From Clostridium bowmanii (GTDB lineage Bacteria; Bacillota; Clostridia; Clostridiales; Clostridiaceae): a stretch of DNA of 64,000 nt. This document shows, piece by piece, positions 8,702 through 17,964 of this stretch. Below the pieces are notes generated by a model. That model ran no database searches. It had not been told where the DNA came from and saw only the letters and a program-made list of their open reading frames with translations. Positions within the stretch are counted from its first letter, which is position 1; each line of letters begins with the position of its first letter. The DNA is taken from assembly GCF_018861315.1 (NCBI RefSeq), contig NZ_JAHLDL010000009.1:84021-148020 (forward strand). Reading direction: 5' to 3'. Position numbers and translations under genes: made by a program.

Positions 8702-9506
8702 TCGGTTTCTTTCCTTCAGATATCAAGACATTAATTTTTTGAATTAACAGAGGAAGTTCTTTCATAGTTTTTATAGTAAAATCTGCACCAACTTCTAAAA
8801 AACTCTCCTCAGTGCTTTTAATAATTTCATTTTTGTCGTTATCAGAAAGACTCTTATACTCATAATAGCTTAGTCCCATCTGTGAACTTCCAACCGCTAC
8901 TCCAACAGACCAAACACCCGCATTTATTCCCTCTTTAATATCAGCCACTGTATCTCCTACCTTCACCACTTTCCATGATGCTGAAAGTCTTAGTGTTTCA
9001 ATATTTTTAAATATCATGTATGGATAGGGCCTGCCAAAAGAATTTGTAGAATCTGGTGTTACCCAAAAATCTGGTTCATACCCATTATCCTTAGCACCCT
9101 CTACTACTATTTGCATCATAGCATCTGTATATCCAGTAGTTGAGCCTATTTTTATCCCCTGATCTTTCAGTGATTTGATAGTGTCTATGACTTCCGGAAT
9201 TGGATGTGTATATTCTTTTAGGGAAGATAAAAGTAGTGGCTCAAATTCACCATATAAATTATCAATGTCCACTTCATTAAAGTCCCTACTATATTTTTCT
9301 TTCCACAATTTGCTTATTCTTTGCATCTCAAGGATAGCTTTAATGTGGTCTCTTTTAAGTATTCCCATAGGAGCTCTCGCTTCCTCCATAGTTACTTCTA
9401 TTCCTGCTGCTTTAAATATCTCTAAAAATATGTTAACAGGTGCAAAGCATCCAAAATCAACGGTGGTTCCTGCCCAGTCAAATATAACTCCTTCTACTCT
9501 GTCCAT
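8691..9506 (-). CDS. phnX: Phosphonoacetaldehyde hydrolase PhnX
   Basis: Cuts the C-P bond of phosphonoacetaldehyde to give acetaldehyde and phosphate, the second step of 2-aminoethylphosphonate use. HAD-superfamily enzyme of 271 residues. IFDWAGTTVD near residue 10 carries the nucleophilic Asp, and GILKRDHIKAIL provides the Schiff-base lysine characteristic of phosphonatases. GSTTGYTDAMM, GRPYPYMIFKN and KVGDTVADIKEG complete the HAD motifs. The ATG at 9506 is chosen because GAGGGGG precedes it; an upstream in-frame start at 9545 lies inside phnW. The start overlaps the phnW stop by 13 bp, implying coupled translation. Confidence 0.95.
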   Translation of the reverse strand: MDRVEGVIFDWAGTTVDFGCFAPVNIFLEIFKAAGIEVTMEEARAPMGILKRDHIKAILEMQRISKLWKEKYSRDFNEVDIDNLYGEFEPLLLSSLKEYTHPIPEVIDTIKSLKDQGIKIGSTTGYTDAMMQIVVEGAKDNGYEPDFWVTPDSTNSFGRPYPYMIFKNIETLRLSASWKVVKVGDTVADIKEGINAGVWSVGVAVGSSQMGLSYYEYKSLSDNDKNEIIKSTEESFLEVGADFTIKTMKELPLLIQKINVLISEGKKPNAK

Positions 9507-10597
9507 CTTTTTATCCCCCTCATGTATTCTTGTATGATAATGCATAATTTTTCAATATCTTCTTGATATATTTCACCAATATTACCAATTCTAAATGAAT
9601 CAACCTCTGTTAACTTACCAGGGTATAGCACAAATCCTCTTTCTTTTACGTAATCATAAAAGCCTCTAAAATCAAAATCTTCACTTGGGAAAAGAAATGT
9701 TGTTATAATAGGAGATTGAAGTTCTTCGTTTATATATGAAGTTATTCCTATATCTTCAAGCTTTTTTCTTAAAAGATTATTATTGTCTGTATAACGTTTA
9801 TTTCTAGCTATAACTCCTCCTTCTTCTAATAGTTCATCTAAAGCCTTAGAAAAAGCAGCAACCACATGTGTTGGAGAAGTAAATCTCCACTTACCATTTT
9901 TGTCCATATTCTTCCACTGATCATAAAGATCTAAGGATAAACTACTTGAATTACCTTGGCACTTCGAAAGTGTACTGATTTTGGCTATGATAAAAGAGAA
10001 ACCTGGAACACCCTGAATGCACTTATTAGCACTACTAATTAAGTAATCTATCCCTAATTCCTGAACATTAATTTGAATTCCTCCAAAACTACTCATGGCA
10101 TCAAGTATGAAGGTTTTATCATACTCCCTGCATAATTTCGCAATATCTTCAATAGGATTCAGTATACCGGTTGTAGTTTCCAAGTGGACCATGGCTACAT
10201 GAGTTATATCATTATAACTATTAAGTATTTCTTTTATTTCGTCAGTTTTAGGAAAAGTATCATATTCCACCTTATAATTAACATAGTTAATTCCCATGCA
10301 TTTTGCCATGGCTACAATTCTTTCTCCATAAGCACCATTACTAATTATTAAACACTTATCTTCTTTTCCAATAGCTGAATGCATTACAGCTTCAACACCA
10401 AAGCTTCCACTGCCTTGCATAAGAACTGTAGTATATACATCAGGAGACGCTCCTGCTAAGTTAAGGATCTCCCTTCTAATTTTTTGAGTGATTTCATTGT
10501 ATTCATCATCCCAAGTACAACGGTCAAAGAGCATTTGTTCTTTAACTGTCTTTGTAGTAGTTAGTGGTCCTGGGGTTAGAAGTTTATAATTTCTCAT
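9494..10597 (-). CDS. phnW: 2-aminoethylphosphonate--pyruvate transaminase PhnW
   Basis: Converts 2-aminoethylphosphonate plus pyruvate to phosphonoacetaldehyde plus alanine; PLP enzyme of the class V aminotransferase fold, 367 residues, cytoplasmic. Visible family features are the N-terminal LLTPGPLTTTKTVKEQM, the LDAMSSFGG segment holding the Asp that contacts the PLP ring, and SSANKCIQGVPG with the PLP-binding lysine. It follows the binding-protein gene after 21 bp with RBS GGAGGG, and its end overlaps phnX. Together the two enzymes supply phosphate, carbon and nitrogen from the commonest natural phosphonate. Confidence 0.95.
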   Translation of the reverse strand: MRNYKLLTPGPLTTTKTVKEQMLFDRCTWDDEYNEITQKIRREILNLAGASPDVYTTVLMQGSGSFGVEAVMHSAIGKEDKCLIISNGAYGERIVAMAKCMGINYVNYKVEYDTFPKTDEIKEILNSYNDITHVAMVHLETTTGILNPIEDIAKLCREYDKTFILDAMSSFGGIQINVQELGIDYLISSANKCIQGVPGFSFIIAKISTLSKCQGNSSSLSLDLYDQWKNMDKNGKWRFTSPTHVVAAFSKALDELLEEGGVIARNKRYTDNNNLLRKKLEDIGITSYINEELQSPIITTFLFPSEDFDFRGFYDYVKERGFVLYPGKLTEVDSFRIGNIGEIYQEDIEKLCIIIQEYMRGIKRWTE

Positions 10598-10618
10598 GTG
10601 AACAATCCCTCCTATTAC

Positions 10619-11605
10619 TTATTTTGAAGCTTTGAAAAATTCTTGATGTTTTGCAAGAAGTTCTACTGTTAATGGACTTTCAAACTTTTTAGGATTTCCT
10701 GGTTTATTTGAATTATCTATAGTTTCGCCCGTGTAAAGTGCAACAGGGTAATTTTTAATAAGTTCAGGTCTTGCTTTAGTTACTATAACCTTTGCCATTT
10801 CCATTGCTAGTCTTGTTGTAGCTGTATCTTTCTTTTTAACTACTGCAATTGATTCTGTAAGAGAATAGTTACCCTCTATAGGATCTATATAATCAATATC
10901 TTTTCCCGAAGTTTTATCAGCTACCGCTTGGTGACGGAGCCCAAATCCTACTGCCACTTCTCCAACTCTAACTTTTTTTATTGGACCTGATCCAGAAGTT
11001 TCAATATGAGGTCCACAATTTAAAATAAGTTTGTGAAGTACAATGCTACCCTCTTTTTCGCCATATTCACTTATAATAGACTGAATAAGAAGCCATGCAG
11101 TTGATGAATTCATTATGTTAGGAATTGAAACTAAGCCTTTATATTCATCTTTAGTTAAATCTTTTATAGATTTTGGCATAGCAAGACCCTTTTCTTTCAT
11201 AACTTTTGTGTTAACGAATATTGCACCTGTATTTGCGAGTATTGGTGTATAATAGCTTGGATATTTTTCTAATGAATTAGTAGTAAAATTTAAGTTTTCA
11301 AACATATTGTTCTTTTTCTGTGCGCTATCTATAAAATATGAGCTCATTGTTACCAAATTAGCCTCTATTTTATCGCCTTCAGCCATTAATTTCCCACCAA
11401 GTTCAGATGTTCCTTGAGTTTGTAATACGTATTTCCCTTCATATCCAGAAGTATCAAGACTTTTTTTCATTGATGCCACAGCTTCCTCATCCGCATTAGT
11501 GTATATAACAACCTTTTTTGCACTACTCGGACTACACCCTATAAGTGTAATTAACAATGAACATACCATTAAAGAAATTGTAATAATTTTAGAAACTCTT
11601 TTCAT
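10619..11605 (-). CDS. phnS: 2-aminoethylphosphonate ABC transporter, binding lipoprotein
   Basis: Extracellular solute-binding protein of 328 residues. Lipoprotein signal with lipobox ITLIGC gives Cys24. The rest resembles the iron(III)/AEP-type group of periplasmic binding proteins (segments VVIYTNADEEAV near 32 and LVSIPNIMNSSTAWLLIQSI in mid-protein). Placement between a two-domain permease and phnW makes 2-aminoethylphosphonate the most likely ligand, matching the PhnS2-type transporters. The substrate is inferred from context, not from the residues. It is the fourth of the operon's parts in transcription order after ATPase and permease. Confidence 0.85.
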   Translation of the reverse strand: MKRVSKIITISLMVCSLLITLIGCSPSSAKKVVIYTNADEEAVASMKKSLDTSGYEGKYVLQTQGTSELGGKLMAEGDKIEANLVTMSSYFIDSAQKKNNMFENLNFTTNSLEKYPSYYTPILANTGAIFVNTKVMKEKGLAMPKSIKDLTKDEYKGLVSIPNIMNSSTAWLLIQSIISEYGEKEGSIVLHKLILNCGPHIETSGSGPIKKVRVGEVAVGFGLRHQAVADKTSGKDIDYIDPIEGNYSLTESIAVVKKKDTATTRLAMEMAKVIVTKARPELIKNYPVALYTGETIDNSNKPGNPKKFESPLTVELLAKHQEFFKASK

Positions 11606-11654
11606 AAGCTATCTCTCCTTTATTTTTTATATTTATTTATTAAATCTTCCACAT

Positions 11655-13280
11655 TTATTTGTGGATAGTTATTTTTTTATTAACTAAATTGCAGCCAAGT
11701 TTAATACATATATTAGTTAAAAAAATAAGTATAGATAATACAAACACCCCATTAAAATTTTGAAAATGTTGAAGTTCATTAATTTTGCTTGTTAGTAGAG
11801 ATGTCCTTGCAGTGACGAGGAAAATAATAGCACTAATTGTAACCATTGAATTTATAAAATAATATCCAAACATCTCTACTATAGTGGCTATTGAATTAGG
11901 AATAATAACACGGGTTATAGTCTTAATCCAGTTATCACCCATTAATTCTCCTGTTGTTTCGAAAGCAGGATTCATTTTAGAAAGGGAATTTTTAGCCATG
12001 AGATAGGGAGTAGTAAAAAAATGTACTGTATTACAAATTACTATTATTGTGAAAGTTCCTTTTAAATCACTTCTATTAAAAAGCATTAAATAAGCTAGTC
12101 CTAAAACCATCCCTGGAACTGTATTAGTTATCATTGAGAATATATCTATTGCTAGTTTAGATTTCTTATTCATAAGGGAACGAGCATTTACAATAGCTGC
12201 ACTATAGCAAATTAATGTACCGCTAATTGCTGAAATAATTGAAACGTAAAATGAATTTTTATATACCTCTAAGATATCTCCTGATAAAATAGTATCTTTA
12301 AAAAGTTTGGGATTAAAGCTCATATCATAGGGATAGTTATTAACAAAAGGTGCTATAAACATAACTGAAAATATTAACATAATGCCTACCACGGTGCTAA
12401 TCGATACTAAAGCAAAAGAAATGTCTCTAAATTTGTTTTTACATAACTCAATTTCCGTAAATTTATCATAACTAAAATTATATCTTTCAATGTAATTTAA
12501 AAAGAGCACCGCAAATACTGCAGGTATAAGCATGAGTATAGCTATTGCAGCGCCACCATTAAAATTAGGTATTGACCCGAGCATTACTTCATAAAGTTGT
12601 GTTGATATTACACTATAAGTACCCCCAACAGACGCAGGTATACCAAAATCTGTAAAGCTTAAAATAAAGCTAAGTACAAAAGTTCCTCCTAAGGTACCAA
12701 TTAAGGGACGAAAGATTGTATTTATAAAACTTCTTAAAAAATTATCGCCCATAAGCTTTGATACAACAATAAACTTTTTATCAATGTACTCAAAAGAATT
12801 ATTTATAAGAAGAAAAGCTGAAGGTAGTGTATAAATTACGTAACCTGTTAAAAGCCCTTTAAATCCATAAATTTGAAATAGCTCCCTTCCAAAGAGTTTT
12901 GTTAAAAGTCCTTGTTTACCAAATGAATATATTATGGCGAATCCATAAGTTATGGTAGGTAAAAGCATTGGTATAGAAACTCCAATTTTTATCATATTTT
13001 TTATAGGACTAAATATTTTTGTACAGTTTACTCCATAAGCTATAATAAAAGCAGAAATTGTTGTTATTAATGCCGTAATCAATGAAACTTTTATACTATT
13101 TCCTATGGCAATTAAAAACTCCTTATTATGGGTAACTAAATAATAATTTGAAAATCCTATTCCATTTTCGCCCACAAATGAGTTCACTGAAAGTATTAGT
13201 ATTGGAGTAAAAAGGAATGCTATAAAAAACAAGGTTATAACAATAAAAATAATTTGTGTTTCTAGTTTTTTTCTATACAT
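11655..13280 (-). CDS. 2-aminoethylphosphonate ABC transporter, fused permease
   Basis: Inner-membrane permease of 541 residues made of two fused halves, each with about six hydrophobic segments. Each half carries an EAA-type loop that docks the ATPase: SKLMGDNFLRSF in the first half and GELMGDNWIKTITRVIIPN in the second. A fused permease of this size is typical of the PhnU2 type of AEP transporter and of ferric-iron importers. The ATG at 13280 is preferred (GGAGAG just before it); the ORF can be read from a TTG at 13292. The start overlaps the ATPase gene by 8 bp. Confidence 0.87.
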   Translation of the reverse strand: MYRKKLETQIIFIVITLFFIAFLFTPILILSVNSFVGENGIGFSNYYLVTHNKEFLIAIGNSIKVSLITALITTISAFIIAYGVNCTKIFSPIKNMIKIGVSIPMLLPTITYGFAIIYSFGKQGLLTKLFGRELFQIYGFKGLLTGYVIYTLPSAFLLINNSFEYIDKKFIVVSKLMGDNFLRSFINTIFRPLIGTLGGTFVLSFILSFTDFGIPASVGGTYSVISTQLYEVMLGSIPNFNGGAAIAILMLIPAVFAVLFLNYIERYNFSYDKFTEIELCKNKFRDISFALVSISTVVGIMLIFSVMFIAPFVNNYPYDMSFNPKLFKDTILSGDILEVYKNSFYVSIISAISGTLICYSAAIVNARSLMNKKSKLAIDIFSMITNTVPGMVLGLAYLMLFNRSDLKGTFTIIVICNTVHFFTTPYLMAKNSLSKMNPAFETTGELMGDNWIKTITRVIIPNSIATIVEMFGYYFINSMVTISAIIFLVTARTSLLTSKINELQHFQNFNGVFVLSILIFLTNICIKLGCNLVNKKITIHK

Positions 13281-14025
13281 AATTCTCTCCAAACAAGTTA
13301 TAAATGTTATCTCTTTTTATTTTTAATTGGCGTAATATGAACTCCTCCACAAATTTATTTTTAGGTTGATGTACTACTTCTTTTGGTGAGCCATATTGTG
13401 AAATCTTACCTTTATCAATAATCAGCACCTTATCTGCCATAGTTAGTGCCTCCTCTGGATCATGAGTTACTATTATAGTTGTAAGCTTGTACTGCTTAGT
13501 AATAGCTTTAATCTTTCCCTTAATTGTCTCCTTTATAACTCCATCAAGAGCACTTAAAGGTTCATCTAGAAGAAGTATTTTAGGTTTTGTTGCTAGTGTT
13601 CGAGCTAATGCTACCCTTTGTTTCTGCCCACCAGATAACTCATGAATTTTTTTGTATAAATGAGGTTTTAATTCTAAAAAATCTATAAGTTCCTCAAGTT
13701 CTTTGGGAGTTACTAAATCAGGTTTATTTTTAAGACCATATACTATATTCTTATAGGCATTAAGATTAGGAAAAAGAGCATAGTCTTGAAAAACAATATT
13801 AAATCCCCGATCCTTCATGGATACTTTACTTATGTCGACATCATTAAATATAATGCAGCCACTATCCATTGGTGTTATTCCTAGAATTATATTTAGCAAT
13901 GTAGTTTTACCACTTCCACTGGGTCCCAGCATAGAAACGATCTCCCCATTTCCTATTTTCAAATTAATTTCATCTAATATTAATTTACCATCGAACTTTT
14001 TTGTTATATTTCTGAGCTCTAGCAT
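13273..14025 (-). CDS. 2-aminoethylphosphonate ABC transporter, ATPase
   Basis: ATP-binding subunit, 250 residues. Walker A GPSGSGKTT near residue 36, signature LSGGQKQR, Walker B ILLLDEPLSALD and the switch histidine in IVTHDPEEA are all present, so it should be active. It lacks the C-terminal TOBE domain common in related ATPases. The ATG at 14025 has GGAGGTG ahead of it and is the first gene of the phosphonate operon. The 316-bp gap to the divergent DeoR gene holds the shared control region. Confidence 0.9.
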   Translation of the reverse strand: MLELRNITKKFDGKLILDEINLKIGNGEIVSMLGPSGSGKTTLLNIILGITPMDSGCIIFNDVDISKVSMKDRGFNIVFQDYALFPNLNAYKNIVYGLKNKPDLVTPKELEELIDFLELKPHLYKKIHELSGGQKQRVALARTLATKPKILLLDEPLSALDGVIKETIKGKIKAITKQYKLTTIIVTHDPEEALTMADKVLIIDKGKISQYGSPKEVVHQPKNKFVEEFILRQLKIKRDNIYNLFGENYV

Positions 14026-14128
14026 TTGATTCACCTCCAAAATGTTTTTGCTTTTATTTCATCGCACTTTTAGTATACATTGATAAAGGTTAATACATAT
14101 TATGAATAGGTTAAGAGTGTGTAAATTA

Positions 14129-14162
14129 TTACTATATGTTTGTTATGTTTTTACTATATGTT
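14129..14162. promoter_or_regulatory. Direct repeats between the phosphonate operon and its DeoR gene
   Basis: TTACTATATGTT occurs at 14129-14140 and again at 14151-14162, a 22-bp period that puts both copies on one face of the helix. The pair sits near the middle of the 316-bp divergent gap (14026-14341). DeoR-family repressors often bind spaced direct repeats, so this is the best operator candidate; binding is inferred. Confidence 0.45.
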
Positions 14163-14341
14163 GATATATTTCATGGACATATATGACAATTTCTTTATTT
14201 ACTCTGTAATACATCCTTGTATATTGTCATGATTTATGATAAGTTGTTTATATATTATGATCAGTAAAATAAATAGACTAGTATATTGACTTGTTGTTTA
14301 TTTAAATATGCACAATAAAAAGACTATGTTAGGGGGATCTT

Positions 14342-15109
14342 ATGCTACCAAGTGAAAGACAAAATAAATTTTTAGAATTACTTTCAACAAAAGATGTAGT
14401 TACAATCTCTGAATTTATGGGTGAATTTGATATATCTATAGAAACAGTTAGGCGTGATTTATCTATTTTAGAAAAACAAAACAAGATTGAGAAGGTATAT
14501 GGAGGGGCAAAGATTAAAGCTGCAACCTTAGGAGAGTCCACTATGGAGAATAGAATGACTAATAAGCTGCAACAAAAGGAATCTATTGGTAAGAAATGTA
14601 GTGAATTTATAAATGATGGGGACTGTATTTTTATAGACAGTGGTTCAACCACCTTTCATATTGCAAAACAAATTATAGATAAAAAAAATCTAACCATCAT
14701 AACTAATTCTATTCCAGTGCTAAACGCACTAATAAATACTGAACATGAGATTATTATAATTGGTGGAAAGGTAAGACATAATGAGAGATCTATAGTATCT
14801 TATGACTATATCTTTAATTTTTCGCAATTAAACATTCAAAAGAGTTTCATTTGTGCTGGTGGAATCACCTTAGAAAATGGAATTTCTGATTTTAACATGC
14901 AGGAAGCATTAATAAGAAAGACTATTATAGAAAGATCTAAAGAAATATTTGTAGCAGCTGAAAGCAGTAAATTTGGAAGAGATGTAACAATCAATATTGC
15001 TCCACTTAGCAAAGTAAGTTATATTGTAACAGATTCTAATCTAACTAAAACTATGGCAAATAGTTTCAATAAATTCAAATCAAAAATAATTATAGCTGAA
15101 GATTTATAA
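14342..15109 (+). CDS. DeoR-family transcriptional regulator
   Basis: DNA-binding regulator of 255 residues. The N-terminal winged helix (about 5-60) shows the DeoR signature VTISEFMGEFDISIETVRRD. The C-terminal sensor domain (about 75-235) has the phosphosugar-isomerase-like motifs FIDSGSTTFHIAKQI, IIIGGKVRHNERS and AAESSKFGRD that bind phosphorylated effectors. It is divergent from the phosphonate operon and probably controls it, perhaps in response to a phosphorylated or phosphonate intermediate; target and ligand are inferred from position. AGGGGGATCTT is the RBS. Its terminator is built into the last codons (15092-15122). Confidence 0.88.
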   Translation: MLPSERQNKFLELLSTKDVVTISEFMGEFDISIETVRRDLSILEKQNKIEKVYGGAKIKAATLGESTMENRMTNKLQQKESIGKKCSEFINDGDCIFIDSGSTTFHIAKQIIDKKNLTIITNSIPVLNALINTEHEIIIIGGKVRHNERSIVSYDYIFNFSQLNIQKSFICAGGITLENGISDFNMQEALIRKTIIERSKEIFVAAESSKFGRDVTINIAPLSKVSYIVTDSNLTKTMANSFNKFKSKIIIAEDL

Positions 15110-15122
15110 AATCTTCAGCTAT
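15092..15122. terminator. Terminator overlapping two convergent gene ends
   Basis: ATAGCTGAAGATTT (15092-15105) pairs perfectly with AAATCTTCAGCTAT (15109-15122) with a three-base loop, then TTTT. It contains the last codons of the DeoR gene and the last codons of the convergent phospholipase-like gene, so coding and termination share the same bases. Confidence 0.85.
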
Positions 15123-15714
15123 TTTTATGACTTAAAAGATATGCTTTTGAAATATTAGTTTCATTTTGCTGAATTAGCAATTGACTTGAACATACTATTA
15201 AATTTGAAATTTGAGAAGCTGCAATTAAGGCATTGTTTATATCTCTAGTTAAGCTCTTGGTCTCTGAGTTGTATTTTTTTTGTAAGGCAAGTACTAACTT
15301 TTCCACATTATTTTCAAACAATTCATGATTACTAAGGTTTATCTTACCCTTTAAAAGAAGTATTATCAATTTCACATGTAGGATTAGCTCATAAAAAAAA
15401 TGCTCATATGCTGCTTTTTTCTCATTACCCTCTCTGTGATATAAGCAAAAATAATCACAAATAAAATGGCAGGTTACCCCTAAGGATATTGAAAATTCCT
15501 TATTCGAAATATTTTTACCCATTAGTTCTTCTGAATATTTAGTGACATTGTGTAAGCTTTCTTCTAATGTGTGAGCACTCTTAATGTCCTTATTGGTAAA
15601 ATCTGGTTTTATATTACCATATGCAAATGCTAACCTGTTTAGTTTAAAATTTGTTCCTTTTGAGATGTGTTTGTATAAAATTTGAGATATGAGTAAGTGG
15701 GTATCAACTATCAT
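15115..15714 (-). CDS. Zinc-dependent phospholipase C-like protein
   Basis: Resembles the zinc-dependent phospholipase C fold (Zn_dep_PLPC). The 199-residue protein has histidine and aspartate pairs suited to metal binding: VDTHLL near residue 5, YGNIKPD near 32, SAHTLEES near 45 and CHFICDYFCLYH near 105. There is no signal peptide, so unlike toxin-type phospholipases it should stay inside the cell, and the substrate is unknown. Small cytoplasmic members of this group are common in clostridia. It is convergent with the DeoR gene with only five bases between the stops. Confidence 0.7.
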   Translation of the reverse strand: MIVDTHLLISQILYKHISKGTNFKLNRLAFAYGNIKPDFTNKDIKSAHTLEESLHNVTKYSEELMGKNISNKEFSISLGVTCHFICDYFCLYHREGNEKKAAYEHFFYELILHVKLIILLLKGKINLSNHELFENNVEKLVLALQKKYNSETKSLTRDINNALIAASQISNLIVCSSQLLIQQNETNISKAYLLSHKNS

Positions 15715-15810
15715 AGTATTACACCTCCCCTATATTTATAGTATATCCCAAATTGATGCAATTATAATTTAGATTAGGTTAAGATATGGTTATCTTATGG
15801 TTAAACAGAT

Positions 15811-15880
15811 ATCGCATTTTATTAAAGAAGATAAATATAATAATCTTGTAAATCATTAATCGTTAAACTGTTTATACAAT
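15811..15880 (+). repeat. Fossil 3' end of a 67-residue-gene paralogue
   Basis: This 70-bp stretch matches 7897-7966, the last codons, stop and flank of the 67-residue gene, with only scattered changes (by eye about 88 percent). The core AAGATAAATATAATAATCTT is identical. No start or upstream coding sequence remains, so it is a gene relic. Confidence 0.75.
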
Positions 15881-17964
15881 TACAAACTAAATTTATTCAT
15901 TTTTTCTCTAAGTTCATTAGTTGAATTTTCTAATTGTTGTACAAGGGTGTCCATATTCACAGTTTCAACATATTGGTTTTCAATTACAGAACTTATTTGA
16001 TTTATAGAACTTGTAAACTCAAAACAAATAATATTTACTTCTTGAAGTGTATTTATAACACTGCTATTCTCGTTATTTAAGGTTTCAATACTAAGATCTA
16101 TATTTCCAATAGAAGAAACAATATCCTCTGTAGATTTTAGTGCCTCTTTATAATTTCCAATAGTATCATTTATCACACTATCCTGCTCATTAAAAACCCT
16201 ATTTACCTCATCAATGCTTGTTTCAGTTTTGGACATATTATTATTAACACTACTAACTATATTCTGTATTTTGCTCATTTGTTCTCCTATGCCATCTGAT
16301 AAATTTCTAATTTCTCTCGCCACCACACTGAATCCAGCCCCGTACTGTCCTGCACTAGCTGCTTCTATAGACGCATTTAATGATAGTATATGAGTTCTTT
16401 TAGAAATATCATTTACAACATCTACTATATTTTTAATACCCATTAAATCTGTATATAATTCCTTGAAAGATATATTTACTCCCTTTAATTTATCAGTGCT
16501 TTTCTTATTTATATGTTTTAAGCTAGTAACGGTACTTATGTTTGTATTATTAATATTCTTAATATTTTCAGCCTTTATATACATATCTGTAGATTGCTCT
16601 TTTATACTTTGGACCTTTTTAGTTATTGATTCAAAAGAGCTCATACTTAAATTAATTACACTATTCAACTTATCTGTGTCCTCAGATACCAATTGAGTAT
16701 TTTCTGTAATTTTCTCTATACCTAAAACTATATTATGCTGGGCCGTACCTGTTACCTTATTAATATGTAAAAGCTCTTCTGTTACCTTCTTTACATCAAA
16801 CACTAAAGATTTAATATTTTCCGTCATGGAATTAAAACTCTTCGACAATTTACCAATTTCATCATTGCTTTTTATTTCATTAATAACTGTAAAGTTTCCT
16901 TTCGAAATTTCAACTGTATTTTCTACAAGTACATTCATGGGCCTCAAAATTTTTTTTATAAACATGTAACATAGTGGTACCATAACTAAAAGCATTATAA
17001 AAGTCATTAGTACTATTAGGTTTCCTAATAAATTTGATGCACTTTTAATATTATTCTGATTAACTGTAAGAACTACTAAACTCTTTAGCTCAGGTACACT
17101 AATATAAAATGCGCTAAATGTATCTTTGCCTGTCTTATATGTAAGCTCCTTCATATCGACATTTTCAAAATTTTTAGTGTTTTTGGTAATCGTAACTAAT
17201 TCAGGTATATCTAACTTTTTATTGATACGATGTTTGTCTGGATGGTAGATTATATTTTGTGAACTATCCACTACAAATAAAAATCCATCCTCTAAAAATT
17301 TAAACTTATCAAACCTTTGAGAAAAGTAGTCTGTGTAAATACTTTTCCCAGCAATTCCTATTACATTAGCATTTTCATCCACTATGGGCTGTAAAAATGT
17401 AACTACCGGCTTAGAATTAACAGTAGACATATATACAGAACTTAAAGAACCTACGCCGCTCAAAGCTTTTTTTGTATAATCCTTTTGACTTAAATCAGTA
17501 TTTAAAAACTCATTGTTGCTATCTACTATAATTACTCCATCTTTATCAGTAATAAAAACATGTTCATCTGTCTTATTTTCTTGAGCATAAATCTTTAATT
17601 TATTTGTAGCTTTTTCAATTTCATCTTTATATGTGATTTTAAATTCTTGCCTGGTCGTATTATTTCTATGTTTCACAACTAAAATAATATCATTATTTAG
17701 TGCATTCTTTTCAACATCACTAATTTGTATTTTTATTAGATTTTTAAAATTTTCATATACCTCATTAGACACTAATTTCATATTTTGTTTATTAGTACTT
17801 ACCATTTTATTATAGGTAATCCTATATATAATTACATTCTCTATAGCCATGAAAATAACTAAGGTCAAAGCTACTACTGAGATAATTTTAATGGGTATAG
17901 AAATATTTTTGAAGCCTTTAAATTCTTTTAGACGTGTAATAATTCTTTTTAGCTCATGCGGCAT
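15880..17964 (-). CDS. Methyl-accepting chemotaxis protein with Cache sensor
   Basis: Transmembrane chemoreceptor of 694 residues. A hydrophobic segment near 25-48 is followed by an extracellular double-Cache-like domain (about 50-305, including GVIIVDSNNEFLNTDL and VIGIAGKSIYTDYF), a second membrane segment near 310-335, a HAMP domain to about 390 and a coiled-coil signalling domain with the hairpin tip [20 protein letters not shown]. It should bias chemotaxis kinase CheA in response to a small extracellular ligand. No C-terminal CheR-binding pentapeptide. Its first codons (MPHELKRII) and upstream region copy those of the EAL gene (MSDELRRII). Confidence 0.92.
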   Translation of the reverse strand: MPHELKRIITRLKEFKGFKNISIPIKIISVVALTLVIFMAIENVIIYRITYNKMVSTNKQNMKLVSNEVYENFKNLIKIQISDVEKNALNNDIILVVKHRNNTTRQEFKITYKDEIEKATNKLKIYAQENKTDEHVFITDKDGVIIVDSNNEFLNTDLSQKDYTKKALSGVGSLSSVYMSTVNSKPVVTFLQPIVDENANVIGIAGKSIYTDYFSQRFDKFKFLEDGFLFVVDSSQNIIYHPDKHRINKKLDIPELVTITKNTKNFENVDMKELTYKTGKDTFSAFYISVPELKSLVVLTVNQNNIKSASNLLGNLIVLMTFIMLLVMVPLCYMFIKKILRPMNVLVENTVEISKGNFTVINEIKSNDEIGKLSKSFNSMTENIKSLVFDVKKVTEELLHINKVTGTAQHNIVLGIEKITENTQLVSEDTDKLNSVINLSMSSFESITKKVQSIKEQSTDMYIKAENIKNINNTNISTVTSLKHINKKSTDKLKGVNISFKELYTDLMGIKNIVDVVNDISKRTHILSLNASIEAASAGQYGAGFSVVAREIRNLSDGIGEQMSKIQNIVSSVNNNMSKTETSIDEVNRVFNEQDSVINDTIGNYKEALKSTEDIVSSIGNIDLSIETLNNENSSVINTLQEVNIICFEFTSSINQISSVIENQYVETVNMDTLVQQLENSTNELREKMNKFSL

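Noticed and set aside
14329..14652. Minus-strand reading frame inside the DeoR gene
   Set aside because: It is the antisense shadow of a well-supported plus-strand gene and has no RBS.
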